Under the pieces are notes generated by a model, which searched no databases, had not been told where the DNA came from, and saw nothing but the letters and a program-made list of their open reading frames with translations. Below are positions 8,574-18,232 of a stretch of 64,000 nt of DNA, one piece after another (position 1 is the stretch's first letter; each line of letters starts with the position of its first letter). A program made the position numbers and the translations under genes. The DNA comes from SIG435 sp045530725 (GTDB lineage: Bacteria > Bacillota > Clostridia > UMGS1810). Location: positions 46,870 to 110,869 of the forward strand of contig JAZSCT010000021.1 of NCBI GenBank assembly GCA_045530725.1. The letters are read 5' to 3'.

Positions 8574-9596
8574 TTAAAACTCATCCACAAAATAAGCATT
8601 ACTGCTTGCAGTTTTTCCGTATCTATCCATAACGGTTATTCTTATATATCCGTCATCGGGGTTTACCAGAAATACCCCTTCTGTAAGACCTTTTCCCTCG
8701 TTTCTCACATTCTGGTTTCTTCTGCCATTTACAGACATTGTAATTCTTTCACAATCCGATGTCTTTACATATACTTTTGAATCCTCATAATAAAGTTCAT
8801 ATATTTCAGGGCCCTCTGAAGCATAGAAGTTACCATTTTCAAGGGCTTCTATTATTCCTTCGTATGTGAGACTTTTTGCCTTAAGCATAGTGAAAGCATG
8901 GAATGAATCACAGTCTGCGCTGTCAATGGGGGATCTATTGTGATTGTCATCTGAACCTACACAGAATATCCTTCTTCCTTTCATAAGAAAATCGTCATAT
9001 TCTTTAAAGTTGTAGTCAGCATATCCTGAGTGGATACATGCACCGTTGTATATCTCCATAGCATCCATATGACGGTATCCGATATAGTCGGGGTATCTTT
9101 CCAGAGACCATCCCGGATGATTGTATATAACAAAAAAACCTGCAGACTTGAATCTCTGCATCATATCATTTACACATGCAAGGCAATGATATCTTTCATA
9201 GTCAGGCTCTCTGTCATCAAACTTAACCTGACTTCTGAAACTCTCTGCATTTCCCACATGGAAATACTTCTCTCTGTGATAGCAGGGAATGATAAGATTT
9301 GTCTTGTCCTTTGCTATGGCGCAGAAGTGACAAACTTTGGAATCCTTACTGAGAGATCCTCCGCCCTCTGCAGGAGTATTTGACTCAACACCGTTTAATG
9401 CCACGAAATTTTCGTCAGTAAGATGCTGATAATCAAGAAATACATTGTGGTCTGTATATGCCACAACGGAATATCCCTTTTTCATATATTCTTCTTTTAT
9501 TTCTTCCGGACTTAACTTCCCGTCAGAAACTGTGGTATGGCAATGAAGATTTGCTTTATAGAAATTACCGCCCTCAGGCAACAAGTATTTTCTCAT
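8574..9596 (-). CDS. PHP-domain phosphoesterase
   Basis: A 340-aa metal-dependent phosphoesterase of the PHP superfamily. The start region reads NLHCHTTVSDGKLSPEE, giving the HxH motif, followed by AYTDHN near residue 47, a central HCFCAIAKDKTN region and GSDDNHN near 215, the expected metal ligands. Relatives include histidinol phosphatase and nucleotide phosphatases; the substrate is not evident. I choose ATG 9596 because GAAGGA sits 8 nt upstream; a longer reading from 9644 lacks a ribosome site. Confidence 0.85.
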   Translation of the reverse strand: MRKYLLPEGGNFYKANLHCHTTVSDGKLSPEEIKEEYMKKGYSVVAYTDHNVFLDYQHLTDENFVALNGVESNTPAEGGGSLSKDSKVCHFCAIAKDKTNLIIPCYHREKYFHVGNAESFRSQVKFDDREPDYERYHCLACVNDMMQRFKSAGFFVIYNHPGWSLERYPDYIGYRHMDAMEIYNGACIHSGYADYNFKEYDDFLMKGRRIFCVGSDDNHNRSPIDSADCDSFHAFTMLKAKSLTYEGIIEALENGNFYASEGPEIYELYYEDSKVYVKTSDCERITMSVNGRRNQNVRNEGKGLTEGVFLVNPDDGYIRITVMDRYGKTASSNAYFVDEF

Positions 9597-9729
9597 ATAT
9601 ATCCTTCTTTCAAGACTGTTTATTATACTCTCACATAATAACATCTTTTCTTATTTTTTGCAAGAAAAAAAGTCTCATATAAATGAGAATTCTCTTTTGA
9701 AAACCATAAATCTATTTTACTAAACATAA

Positions 9730-9949
9730 GGAATAGGAAAAATTGTTCATATCGGTCAAACTGAACCGAAGTTGTATGTTTATACTACGATGGTGAAGTT
9801 TGTCCCAAGTAAAAAGGCACATAAAAAAAGAAAATATTGCACAGTATGCAATATTTTCTACATCAGAAAAATTAAATATTTTTCTTGTTTTAAGAAATAA
9901 ATTAAAGTTTACCCCTGCCTTTTTACACTATGGGCGATTTTTACATTCC
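9730..9949 (+). repeat. Dispersed structured repeat, copy 2
   Basis: Same architecture as copy 1. Ends pair as GGAAT/ATTCC. Internal stems are GGTCAAAC/GTTTGTCC, ACC/GGT where copy 1 has GCC/GGC, GTTGTAT/ATACTAC, GTAAAAAGGCA/TGCCTTTTTAC and a variable GAAAATATTGC/GCAATATTTTC hairpin. It fills most of the gap 9597-9976, in the orientation opposite to the flanking genes. Nothing else was seen in that gap. Confidence 0.8.
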
Positions 9950-9976
9950 GCAAGTGAATAGTTTTTGTAATGAACC

Positions 9977-10330
9977 CTAAAACAAACCAGGTATATTCAT
10001 GCCACCTGTAAGCTTTGACATCTGCGACTGATTTTCATCATCCACTTTTTTCATAGCGTCATTAACTGCCACAAGGATAAGATCCTGAAGCATTTCTATA
10101 TCATCAGGGTCAACTACTTCCGGTTTCAATACGATTTCCTGAAGTTCTTTTTTGCCTGACATTTTTACAGTTACTGCTCCACCGCCTGATGATGCCTCAT
10201 AACTTGTCTGCTCCATTTCTTCCTGCATCTTGAGCATATCCTGCTGCATCTTCTGTGCCTGCTTGATCATGGAACTCATATTGCCCATGCCACCCATGCC
10301 GCCCATGGGAAATCTTCCGCCTTTTGCCAT
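9977..10330 (-). CDS. ybaB: YbaB/EbfC-family nucleoid-associated protein
   Basis: A 117-aa DNA-binding protein that coats or bends DNA as a dimer. It has a Gly/Met-rich N-terminus (MGGMGGMGNM), a helix with IKQAQKMQQDMLKMQEEMEQ and the GGGAVTVKMSGKKELQEI beta strand typical of the family. Start at 10330 follows AAGGAGG. A longer frame to 10417 overlaps yycI and lacks a site. ybaB is often next to dnaX and recR; here it follows yycI instead. Confidence 0.93.
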   Translation of the reverse strand: MAKGGRFPMGGMGGMGNMSSMIKQAQKMQQDMLKMQEEMEQTSYEASSGGGAVTVKMSGKKELQEIVLKPEVVDPDDIEMLQDLILVAVNDAMKKVDDENQSQMSKLTGGMNIPGLF

Positions 10331-10361
10331 TTTTTGTATCCTCCTTAAAGTGATTTGTTTT

Positions 10362-11105
10362 TTATTTAAGATATTCTCCGTTTCTTGCATCATAATAGAA
10401 TTTATCTCCTGTGTCAAGAGTTATCTCCCAACAAGGTACTACTGTAAATGTTTCCACTCTGTCTGTAAGGGTATATGATGGAGCAAAATATCCGAAATCC
10501 ACATTTCTAATGGTTATATTGCCCTGTGGTCTGTCGGGATTTGATATAAATTCTATAAGAATGCTTGTAATCTGACATGGCTCTGCCATATCTTCCCGTT
10601 CTCCTTCTGCCACAGAAGGGACAAGCCATTTGCCTTTGATATTCACCTTATCTTCAAGAACTGTTATATCCAGAAAGTTTCCAAATATCCTGAAATCATC
10701 AATGGCTTCAAAAGCCTTTAGGTTTTTTAAACTTTTACCGTCGGTTGTAAATTCAGCATACAAAATACCGAGTTTTTCCAGAAGCCCTTTTACCTCACTC
10801 AATGAATCCGCCCTGTATGGTACGGATAATTCAAACATCTCTCCACCCGGATATTTCACATCCACAGGAAGTCCCTCAAACTTAAGTGTCTGCATTGAGA
10901 AACCTTCCATATTTTTGGACCTTTCAGGAATAATGGATTTGTCTATGGATATCCCTCGTTTTTTGAGCACATCCACAGTATCCTGTATGGTCTGCTGAGG
11001 GATAACTGTTTCTTTGTAATCCTTGGCAAGCATAGTGATGATAAGGATAATATTCAATGCAGAAAAAAGAACAATAAGAAATGTTTTCAGTTTATTCCAG
11101 TTCAT
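10362..11105 (-). CDS. yycI: YycI-family regulator of WalK
   Basis: A 247-aa membrane-anchored extracytoplasmic protein. In Bacillus, YycI and YycH bind the sensor kinase WalK and tune its activity. One N-terminal membrane segment (residues about 8-27, TFLIVLFSALNIILIITML) is followed by a soluble domain ending in the WEITLDTGDKFYYDARNGEYL repeat-like strand seen in YycI. It is 29 bp after yycH in the wal operon, which supports the assignment despite low sequence conservation of the family. Confidence 0.85.
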   Translation of the reverse strand: MNWNKLKTFLIVLFSALNIILIITMLAKDYKETVIPQQTIQDTVDVLKKRGISIDKSIIPERSKNMEGFSMQTLKFEGLPVDVKYPGGEMFELSVPYRADSLSEVKGLLEKLGILYAEFTTDGKSLKNLKAFEAIDDFRIFGNFLDITVLEDKVNIKGKWLVPSVAEGEREDMAEPCQITSILIEFISNPDRPQGNITIRNVDFGYFAPSYTLTDRVETFTVVPCWEITLDTGDKFYYDARNGEYLK

Positions 11106-11134
11106 ATATTATCCTCCTTTATCATATCTTCACA

Positions 11135-12559
11135 TCATTTCAGAAGAAATTCATTGTTTTTGTCGTCTGTTGCCACATAAGTCATCATGCATCCGCCCTC
11201 TTCATCAAAGGTATATGCAGGTGTAATACTTGTGACTGCCTTACTCTGCAGAAAGTCTGCATTCTGATACAGTTTGTCAATAGCCTCAATAGTAGCCATA
11301 TTCACGATATTTTCGCTGGTTTCAGGGTATAGTTTCATCACCTGACGGTATGAAACGATTCTTCCTGATTTGACAATCATCTCAACACCGTGCTTCATAA
11401 GGTTGTTATTCACATTCATATTTATATCATCACGGATAATATACCCGTCATTGAAATAATTCATGGTTATTTTGAAAGTGGAATTATTGAGTCCCGTCAC
11501 ATCCGATGACACGGTAAGATTCAGTTCGTGCTCGGGCAAGGTAGTTCTCCAAAGTCTTGACACAAATCCAAGACATGCGGAATATACCTCCCTTAAGTTG
11601 TCCGCATTTGATACGTCAAGCGAGATACCCTTGTCATTTGCAATGGCTTTGTACTCTATGATTCCGGATTTGTAGAATCTGATTGTGGAGTAGTTCTCCA
11701 CATAAACCACATCTTCATTGTCAGGGTACTTCCTGGGTGATGATGTATTGTAATCAAAGCATTTTAGGATTTTTTCCACAGTATCACTTCTGAACTTACC
11801 ATCATTTGACACAATGAAATTAAGGGGTGTTACAGCCTTGTGTGTTGTAGAAGTGATATTTAGGAGCACTTCCGAACCTATAAGGATATTCTGTTTTCTG
11901 TCACCTGCTTTATCAAAGTTCAGTTCGAAAGAATAAGGAAGCATACCTACAGGGTTTCTGGCATTTGATTCCACAAGTTCAAGAAACCGTTTTGTATCAC
12001 ATTCCACCTGACACATCTTGTATGTATTGTCCTTTTCATCATTGATATACACACTTAATGCATCATCATAGGAAGAACCGTATGATACTACAAAGTCTTT
12101 CATTATGCCTACAGATGCATTCGGTTCCTTTATCCTGAAGATATCTCCGATAATAGACATATCGTATTTCACAGGATAGGTCACAAACACCGACTTGTTC
12201 TTTATGGCTGAATACCATACTGATTCTGAGACAGTTTCGTATTTTTCTTCCTGGAGTGCTTTTTCAAAAATTTCCTTTATTTCAAGAAAGACTTCTTCAA
12301 AACCCTCTTCATTCTGATAGTACACGCTTCTTTTGGCAGAATTGTTTACCACTATTCTGTGGGGCAACGCCAGATGCTCTTTTGACAGAGAACCGAAAGC
12401 ACCGTACTTATCTGAAAGTCCCAGTTTTTGTTTTATAACAGAAAAAAAATTATAGTCATCATACCATAATTTTTCGTCTGTCCATGTATTAAAGGCTAAA
12501 ATAACGCTGCACAGTATTAGAACTACCAGTACAGCGTTTTTTAAGTGTATTTTTCTCAT
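11135..12559 (-). CDS. yycH: YycH-family regulator of WalK
   Basis: A 474-aa protein with one N-terminal membrane helix (residues about 8-25) and a large external domain. In Bacillus it works with YycI to control WalK. Assignment rests on topology, length and its place between walK and yycI rather than on strong motifs. The start at 12559 is preceded by GGGAGCGAGGAT. A small secreted-protein gene separates it from walK, which is not the Bacillus order. Confidence 0.8.
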   Translation of the reverse strand: MRKIHLKNAVLVVLILCSVILAFNTWTDEKLWYDDYNFFSVIKQKLGLSDKYGAFGSLSKEHLALPHRIVVNNSAKRSVYYQNEEGFEEVFLEIKEIFEKALQEEKYETVSESVWYSAIKNKSVFVTYPVKYDMSIIGDIFRIKEPNASVGIMKDFVVSYGSSYDDALSVYINDEKDNTYKMCQVECDTKRFLELVESNARNPVGMLPYSFELNFDKAGDRKQNILIGSEVLLNITSTTHKAVTPLNFIVSNDGKFRSDTVEKILKCFDYNTSSPRKYPDNEDVVYVENYSTIRFYKSGIIEYKAIANDKGISLDVSNADNLREVYSACLGFVSRLWRTTLPEHELNLTVSSDVTGLNNSTFKITMNYFNDGYIIRDDINMNVNNNLMKHGVEMIVKSGRIVSYRQVMKLYPETSENIVNMATIEAIDKLYQNADFLQSKAVTSITPAYTFDEEGGCMMTYVATDDKNNEFLLK

Positions 12560-12589
12560 AATCGGATCCTCGCTCCCGATGAGATTTTA

Positions 12590-13045
12590 TTATTTGCCCA
12601 TTACATAAGCCTTAAGGTTGCCGCCGAATTTATCGGAAACAAGAGTAACCTCAAGCCTCTGTGTCTGAATATCAGAACCTGCCTGAGCATATACAAGGAT
12701 TCTGTTGAGACCGTTTCTTAAGAGCACCTGTTCTGCATAGAGACCGCTTACTCCAACGACCTTTTCGTCCTGTTTAACGTCATTTACAAAAGTATTGATC
12801 TTTCTGTACATACCTGTGGATGCATCAAAAATATATACTGCCATTGTAGATCCCTTTGTACCTGCTGCAGATACGATACATGTGGAATTGGATGTGGTTG
12901 TGCTGAATGAGTCAGGGTTGAGTACTGTGAAAAGATCAGCAGTATTTCCCTCATATGTTGTACCTATAAATTCCGGAGCAGCCATAGCACCAAATGGGAT
13001 AATCACAATCATCATACAAAGGATTGCAATAATAATTTTTTTCAT
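12590..13045 (-). CDS. Secreted protein in the wal operon, unrecognised
   Basis: A 151-aa product with a clear signal peptide (KK, then a hydrophobic run to about residue 22, cleavage likely after AMA-AP). The mature part is Ser/Thr/Gly-rich and predicted beta-rich, ending LEVTLVSDKFGGNLKAYVMGK. No family recognised. It lies 115 bp after walK and 31 bp before yycH, so it could act outside the membrane in wall-stress sensing; that role is inferred from position only. Confidence 0.7.
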   Translation of the reverse strand: MKKIIIAILCMMIVIIPFGAMAAPEFIGTTYEGNTADLFTVLNPDSFSTTTSNSTCIVSAAGTKGSTMAVYIFDASTGMYRKINTFVNDVKQDEKVVGVSGLYAEQVLLRNGLNRILVYAQAGSDIQTQRLEVTLVSDKFGGNLKAYVMGK

Positions 13046-13159
13046 AATATATTACCTCCCCAAATAAGAGTAATTTGTTTTTTCGTTATTTCTACATTTA
13101 CTATTATACTATCATAATGTTACAGAAATATTACAACGCCATTACATCTGATTGACATT

Positions 13160-14947
13160 TTATTCATCTACAGGAAGCATTATTATTACTTCCGTTCCCA
13201 CGCCATAGTCACTTGAAATAGTGATTTTGCCTCCGTGTTCCTTGATGATTTCATTGGATATGGCAAGTCCGAGGCCCGTACCTCCCTGCTCACGGGATCT
13301 TGCCTTGTCCACTCTGTAAAACCTCTCAAATACGTGAGGAAGATCGTCCTTGGGTATGCCCATACCGTTGTCCTTTATCTTGATATACACATTCTGATAC
13401 ATCCTTCCGGTAGAAACAAATACCGATCCTTCTCCGCCGGGGGTATATTTTATAGCATTTGATATAATATTTACTATTACCTGCTCAAGCCTGTCCTTGT
13501 CTCCCATAATGATAGGAAGTTGATTTGTAGGTTCGTAGGTAAGTTTCACATTTTTTGAAGAAGCATTGATTTTCATTCTTTCCACAATGCCCATTACAAG
13601 GTATGATATATCCACGTCTTCCTTTTTGAGTTCTCTGTGTCCGTAGTCGAGTTTTGAAAGAGTGAGAAGGTCCTTTACAAGTCTTGTCATTCTGTCCGTT
13701 TCCTTGTTGACAGTACCAAGAAATGTAGAGAACATCTCCTTGTCTATGTCATCTTCCTCCACAGAATCCATCATGGTTTCCACATAGCCTTTCACCGTAG
13801 TAAGAGGGGTTCTTAATTCGTGAGACACATTGGCAACAAACTCTCTACGTGAATTTTCCAATTTTTGTTGCTGAGTGATATCCTGAATCACTACCACCAC
13901 TCCGCCGGGGGTGTCTTCTGTCTTAAACTTTGCAAATACAAGTTTGATTTCCTTTTCGCCAAGTTCCATCTGCTTTTCTATGGCTTCATACTCACCGGAA
14001 AACATTACCCTTGTAATTGTAAGTTCTGTGGGCTTGAATATGTCATTAAAGTGCATCTTTTCCACTTTTTCATAACCGAGGATTTTTTTTGCGGCAGGGT
14101 TTATGTGTATGATTTTTCCGTGGTTGTCAAACGCCATAATCCCGTCTGCCATATGTCTGAGGATGGTTTCTACCTTATCTCTTTCGCCTTTGATTTCGCC
14201 AAGAGTCTGATTGAGTTCCACAGCCATATCATTGAAGGTATTGGTAAGTTGACCTATCTCGTCGGTGGAAGTAACTTCTATTGTATCTCCGAAATCTCCC
14301 GATGTAATTCTCTGCGCCTTCTGTGTCAGAGAAGATATAGGAGATATGATGGTCTTGGAAAGAAGAAAACCGAAAGCAATAGATATGATGATTCCAAGTC
14401 CCAGAGCCATAAAGATAATGGAAAGAATATTGTTGACTATATCGTCAACTTCTTCTCTGGAATCTTTTATATAGACAATGTATCTGGTTTCATCTGCACT
14501 TCTCACAGGCACACCGTAGTCCATATAATCCGATGCATAACTTGATATATCGCCTGTTTTACCGTTCATGGCAGCAATGATGTTTGGCGATGCTATAAGT
14601 GTCTTTGCAAGGTCGCTGTTTGAAGAAATAAGTGCCTTGCCGCTGTATGCATCAAGGATATAATAGTTTCTGAAAGAGTCGATTCCCAACTGTCCCTGAT
14701 AAGCAGTAATACTTGAATTTATACTGGATAAAGGGTCCTCCCCATCAAGTTTCAAATCAAGTTCTCTCTGGAAATCCTCATTGAATACATTGGTCATCAA
14801 TGTCTCAAACTCTTCATTATAAAACCTGTCTATTCGGTTGATCATAAATGTGCCGATGATAATGATTACAGATATTGTAAGCAGTACAAACATCGCCATA
14901 ATCTTATAACGGACGCTGGATTTTAAAAACTTCGGTTCCTGTACCAA
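13160..14947 (-). CDS. walK: Cell-wall sensor histidine kinase WalK
   Basis: A membrane kinase of about 595 aa in the WalK layout. Two membrane segments (residues about 15-35 and 180-200) enclose an external sensor domain; then come HAMP (about 200-252), PAS (about 265-370, with a GEKEIKLVFAKFK strand), HisKA with the phospho-acceptor in VSHELRTPLTT near 380, and HATPase with NIISNAIKYTPGG and the GTGLGLAI box. It phosphorylates WalR to control peptidoglycan turnover. I choose TTG 14947, 7 nt after GGGGGA; a TTG at 14962 has no site. Confidence 0.93.
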   Translation of the reverse strand: MVQEPKFLKSSVRYKIMAMFVLLTISVIIIIGTFMINRIDRFYNEEFETLMTNVFNEDFQRELDLKLDGEDPLSSINSSITAYQGQLGIDSFRNYYILDAYSGKALISSNSDLAKTLIASPNIIAAMNGKTGDISSYASDYMDYGVPVRSADETRYIVYIKDSREEVDDIVNNILSIIFMALGLGIIISIAFGFLLSKTIISPISSLTQKAQRITSGDFGDTIEVTSTDEIGQLTNTFNDMAVELNQTLGEIKGERDKVETILRHMADGIMAFDNHGKIIHINPAAKKILGYEKVEKMHFNDIFKPTELTITRVMFSGEYEAIEKQMELGEKEIKLVFAKFKTEDTPGGVVVVIQDITQQQKLENSRREFVANVSHELRTPLTTVKGYVETMMDSVEEDDIDKEMFSTFLGTVNKETDRMTRLVKDLLTLSKLDYGHRELKKEDVDISYLVMGIVERMKINASSKNVKLTYEPTNQLPIIMGDKDRLEQVIVNIISNAIKYTPGGEGSVFVSTGRMYQNVYIKIKDNGMGIPKDDLPHVFERFYRVDKARSREQGGTGLGLAISNEIIKEHGGKITISSDYGVGTEVIIMLPVDE

Positions 14948-14978
14948 CTGAACATCCCCCAATATAATCTATCTGAGA

Positions 14979-15668
14979 TTAGTCGTGAAAATAGTAACCC
15001 ACGCCTCTTTTTGTCATTATGTACTGTGGTTCGCTTGGGTTGTCTTCGATTTTTTCTCTGAGTCTTCTTACAGTAACATCTACAGTTCTTACATCACCAT
15101 AGAATTCATAATCCCACACCTTGTTGAGAAGAGATTCTCTGGAAAAAATCTTGCCTTTTTGCATAGCAAGAAATTTCAGAAGTTCAAATTCCCTGAAGGT
15201 AAGTTCGATTACCTTGCCATTCTTTGTGACTTCGTATTTCTCAGGAATGATCTTGATGGAACCGAATTCCATAACATCAGACTGATTGCTGTCATTTACT
15301 GCGATAACTGTTCTTCTTAAGTTTGCCTTTACTCTGGCAAGAAGTTCTCTTAAACTGAAAGGCTTTGTCATATAGTCGTCTGCACCAAGTTCCAGTCCCA
15401 GCACCTTATCCACTTCATCTTCACGTGCTGTAAGCATAATTATAGGAGTGGATGATGTCTCACGAATCTTCTTGCACACACCGAATCCGTCCATCTTGGG
15501 GAGCATTACGTCAAGCAGTATAAGATCGGGATCACAGGACTTGGCTTTTTCCACCGCCTCTTCTCCGTCATATGCTTCCACTACTTTGTAGCCGCTTTTT
15601 GTAAGATTAAGTTTGAGAATATCCACTATAGGTTTTTCGTCATCTACTACCAAAATCAAATTTTCCAT
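14979..15668 (-). CDS. walR: Response regulator WalR, OmpR/PhoB type
   Basis: A 229-aa regulator. The receiver has the acidic pair DDE at 9-11, the phospho-acceptor Asp in LILLDVMLPKMDG near 53 and Lys in TKPFSLREL. The C-terminal winged helix includes LTFREFELLKFLAMQKGKIFSRE and VRTVDVTVRRLREKIE. Partner of the adjacent walK. GGAGG lies before ATG 15668. In this operon a degenerate DD-peptidase-like gene comes just upstream. Confidence 0.95.
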   Translation of the reverse strand: MENLILVVDDEKPIVDILKLNLTKSGYKVVEAYDGEEAVEKAKSCDPDLILLDVMLPKMDGFGVCKKIRETSSTPIIMLTAREDEVDKVLGLELGADDYMTKPFSLRELLARVKANLRRTVIAVNDSNQSDVMEFGSIKIIPEKYEVTKNGKVIELTFREFELLKFLAMQKGKIFSRESLLNKVWDYEFYGDVRTVDVTVRRLREKIEDNPSEPQYIMTKRGVGYYFHD

Positions 15669-15683
15669 TATTTTTCCTCCGTT

Positions 15684-16946
15684 TTATTCATTTTCTTTCA
15701 TTTTTTCCTTTAATCTGCGTACCTTTTCTTCTTTTCGTTCCCTGAGTTTCTTCGCTCTTCTTAAAGACATCATAGATATGGGAATATACAAAATACATAT
15801 AAGTACTATAATCGCTATTATTCCTGCGAGAATCCATCGGATTATCATAAGGATTCCTTCACCGATAAATCTTAGCCCCGATGCCCTGACCTTTGAAACT
15901 TCTTTTTCAAAACTCACCCCGTTGCCCGCCACTCTGAAAGTGGCTATACGGTCTTCTTCTTTTACCGTCGCAATGAGGTTTGCTTTTTCCACATCTGAAG
16001 GCACCGTCACATATATATCTGATGTGGGTTCGATATAGAGGTTTTTTTCTCCTTTGAAGAGTTTCTTTATCTCTTCTTTGGTATATATTACTCTTTTGTA
16101 ATCAGAAAAGGCAAACTCTACGGCTTCTCCCGCCTCGGTTGCACATATATCCTGTGATTCGCTGCCGAAAGACACCCACAGAATCTCTCTGTTGTCTCGA
16201 AGTACAGAAAAAACTATGCTGTGTCCGTATTTCTTGTAGGAATCCATCTTTGCAAATTTGCTTCCCGATATATACCACTCACTCTGAGGATCATTTATGT
16301 TAAGTTTCTGCCTGATCTTAAAAGGATTCTTTTTTTTCGAGAATTCATTTACTGTATAAGAAGCATCTTTTGTTAACTCTTTGAATACAGGGTCTTTGCA
16401 AAGCGCCTTCATCAGAAGATGAACATCATAAGGCGTGGTATATTCTTCCCCTTCGCCATATCCTGAAACTGTCTCATAATGGGTATTTACCATCCCAAGT
16501 TTTCTGGCATTGGCATTCATCATATTCACAAAGCCTTTTTCTGAAGAACCAATGTGATTTACAAGACATAAATACACGTCATAAAAATCAGTAAGATATA
16601 CGCACCTTATGATATCTTTAAGACTGTATGTTTCCCCTGAGGTAATGCTCATACGGGGTCTGTCGTTGGTAAGAGAATCAAGCCACTCCTTTTCTACAAC
16701 AACGGTATCTTTGGCATCTGAACTTATGGCAGTATATATAGCCATAAACTTTGCCGATACCGAAGGAAGCACTTCTTTGTATGCACCTTTCTGGTAGAGG
16801 ATTTCGTCGCTGTTTATATCTGTAAGGATTGCTGACGGAGAATGAATTTCAGGCATCAATGCAAAAGAAGATATACCGAAGGAACACATACTTATCATAA
16901 GAGACAAAATAAGTGCAGTAATCTTCATTGATTTCTTCATTTCCAT
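15684..16946 (-). CDS. D-Ala-D-Ala carboxypeptidase-like protein with degenerate active site
   Basis: About 420 aa, with an N-terminal signal peptide, a serine-type DD-peptidase-like domain and one C-terminal membrane helix (about 375-400) before a basic tail. The overall pattern SAILTDINSDEILYQKG, NMMNANARKLGM and TTPYDVHLLMKAL matches DacA/DacF proteins. All three catalytic motifs look changed: the S-x-x-K region reads PSVSAK with Val in the serine column, the S-G-N region reads DFYD, and the K-T-G region reads SKFAK. It probably binds rather than cuts, and sits 15 bp before walR. Start 16946 follows AAAGGA; 16940 is an alternative. Confidence 0.75.
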   Translation of the reverse strand: MEMKKSMKITALILSLMISMCSFGISSFALMPEIHSPSAILTDINSDEILYQKGAYKEVLPSVSAKFMAIYTAISSDAKDTVVVEKEWLDSLTNDRPRMSITSGETYSLKDIIRCVYLTDFYDVYLCLVNHIGSSEKGFVNMMNANARKLGMVNTHYETVSGYGEGEEYTTPYDVHLLMKALCKDPVFKELTKDASYTVNEFSKKKNPFKIRQKLNINDPQSEWYISGSKFAKMDSYKKYGHSIVFSVLRDNREILWVSFGSESQDICATEAGEAVEFAFSDYKRVIYTKEEIKKLFKGEKNLYIEPTSDIYVTVPSDVEKANLIATVKEEDRIATFRVAGNGVSFEKEVSKVRASGLRFIGEGILMIIRWILAGIIAIIVLICILYIPISMMSLRRAKKLRERKEEKVRRLKEKMKENE

Positions 16947-17087
16947 CACATCCTTTCTGTGTATATAATACATCTATTATATAATAACACAGTTTAAATC
17001 AAAAAACAATAGATTAATTTCTGCCAAACTGTAAAACCTTCCCGAAATGTTACACTTGGTTTGTCCAAAGCAACCCCCAACAAAAAA

Positions 17088-17114
17088 GAAAAGCATCCAA
17101 AAAGATGCTTTTCT
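17088..17114 (-). terminator. Intrinsic terminator after yitT-like gene
   Basis: AGAAAAGCATC and GATGCTTTTCT form an 11-bp stem. On the minus strand it is followed by TTTTTTG. It lies 87 bp beyond the stop of the gene at 17201. Confidence 0.8.
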
Positions 17115-17200
17115 ACCCTAAACTTTTATATTTATGACTTAGAATTGTTGACTACTGTTTTCAAATTGACGGGTTGTATTCCGGGGAGATTTTGCCCATA

Positions 17201-18088
17201 TCAAAGGTATTCACGGAAACCCTTTCCTATTATATCACCTGTGTTGGTTATTATAACAAAAGCGTGGGGATCAATCTTCTTCACCATTTTTCTCAAATAA
17301 ACCGCCTGACTCCTTGCCACCACAGTAAGAAGCACACATTTGTTTTCGTGGGAATATGATCCCACGTAGGACTTACTCATAGTAGCACCTCTGTGAAGAC
17401 TAACAGTAATAAATTCATTTATCTCATCAGGTTTATCGGTGATGATTGTGAAATACTTGGAGGTGTTGAGGCTTTCTATCACGCTGTCCATTACAAGCAC
17501 CTTTGCCGCAAACCCAAGCACACAGAAAAGCCAGGTCTTAATGCCGAATACAAAAAATGTAGCCATCACAATAAGCACATCCGATACCATAAGAGCCTTG
17601 GAAATATTAAGATCAGAATGTTTCCTGATAATCATAGCCACAATATCCGTACCGCCTGTGGAAGCATCAAGATTGAAAAGAAGTGCCGATCCAACCGCAG
17701 GAAAAAATATGGCAAACACAAGTTCCAGCAACGGTTCATCAGTAAGCGGGGAACTCAAAGGCATAACAAACTCAAGCCCGTATGTAAGAAAAGACAAAAG
17801 CAAACTGCAATACACAGTCTTAAGTCCGAATCCGCTGCCTACAAATATAAAGCCAAACACCAAAAGCACAACGTTTATCACCATCATAAGAAATCCTGAT
17901 GAAAAATCAGGAAATATTCCGCTTAAGATAACAGATATACCGCTTACTCCACCTGTGGAAAAATTGTTTGGAAACTTAAAAAAGTATATTCCTATTACCA
18001 TAAGAACTGTTCCCAGAGTCATTAAAGCCAACTCATAAAGAAACTTCTTTACAGGGGACTTCTGATTGTTTTCGTTCATTTTTTTCAC
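17201..18088 (-). CDS. YitT-family membrane protein (DUF161/DUF2179)
   Basis: A 295-aa integral membrane protein with about five to six hydrophobic helices in the first 200 residues (starting ELALMTLGTVLMVIGIYFF) and a soluble C-terminal DUF2179 domain, including GATMSKSYVGSYSHENKCVLLTVV. FSTGGVSGISVIL near residue 42 and the repeated DASTGGTDIVAMII are family hallmarks. The function of YitT proteins is not established; a transport role is assumed. Transcribed alone with its own terminator. Confidence 0.9.
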   Translation of the reverse strand: MKKMNENNQKSPVKKFLYELALMTLGTVLMVIGIYFFKFPNNFSTGGVSGISVILSGIFPDFSSGFLMMVINVVLLVFGFIFVGSGFGLKTVYCSLLLSFLTYGLEFVMPLSSPLTDEPLLELVFAIFFPAVGSALLFNLDASTGGTDIVAMIIRKHSDLNISKALMVSDVLIVMATFFVFGIKTWLFCVLGFAAKVLVMDSVIESLNTSKYFTIITDKPDEINEFITVSLHRGATMSKSYVGSYSHENKCVLLTVVARSQAVYLRKMVKKIDPHAFVIITNTGDIIGKGFREYL

Positions 18089-18196
18089 CCTTTGTATAAA
18101 TTATACACAAAGCATATTACAAAGAATATTTAAAGTCAATCAACAAAATTGCGGACTTTGTGTGTTTTTTTGCTTATTTTAGCACTTTCTCAAAAA

Positions 18197-18228
18197 AATA
18201 GGGTGCGAACAAAGGTTCGCACCCTATA
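18197..18228 (-). terminator. Intrinsic terminator of rny
   Basis: A perfect stem of about 13 bp (TAGGGTGCGAACC-type arms) lies 5 bp beyond the rny stop. On the minus strand it ends in a run of seven T. Confidence 0.9.
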
Positions 18229-18232
18229 ATTA

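Noticed and set aside
13865..14545. Plus-strand open frame of 226 codons
   Set aside because: Antisense to the walK PAS and HAMP region; no start signal and Cys/Tyr-rich unnatural composition.
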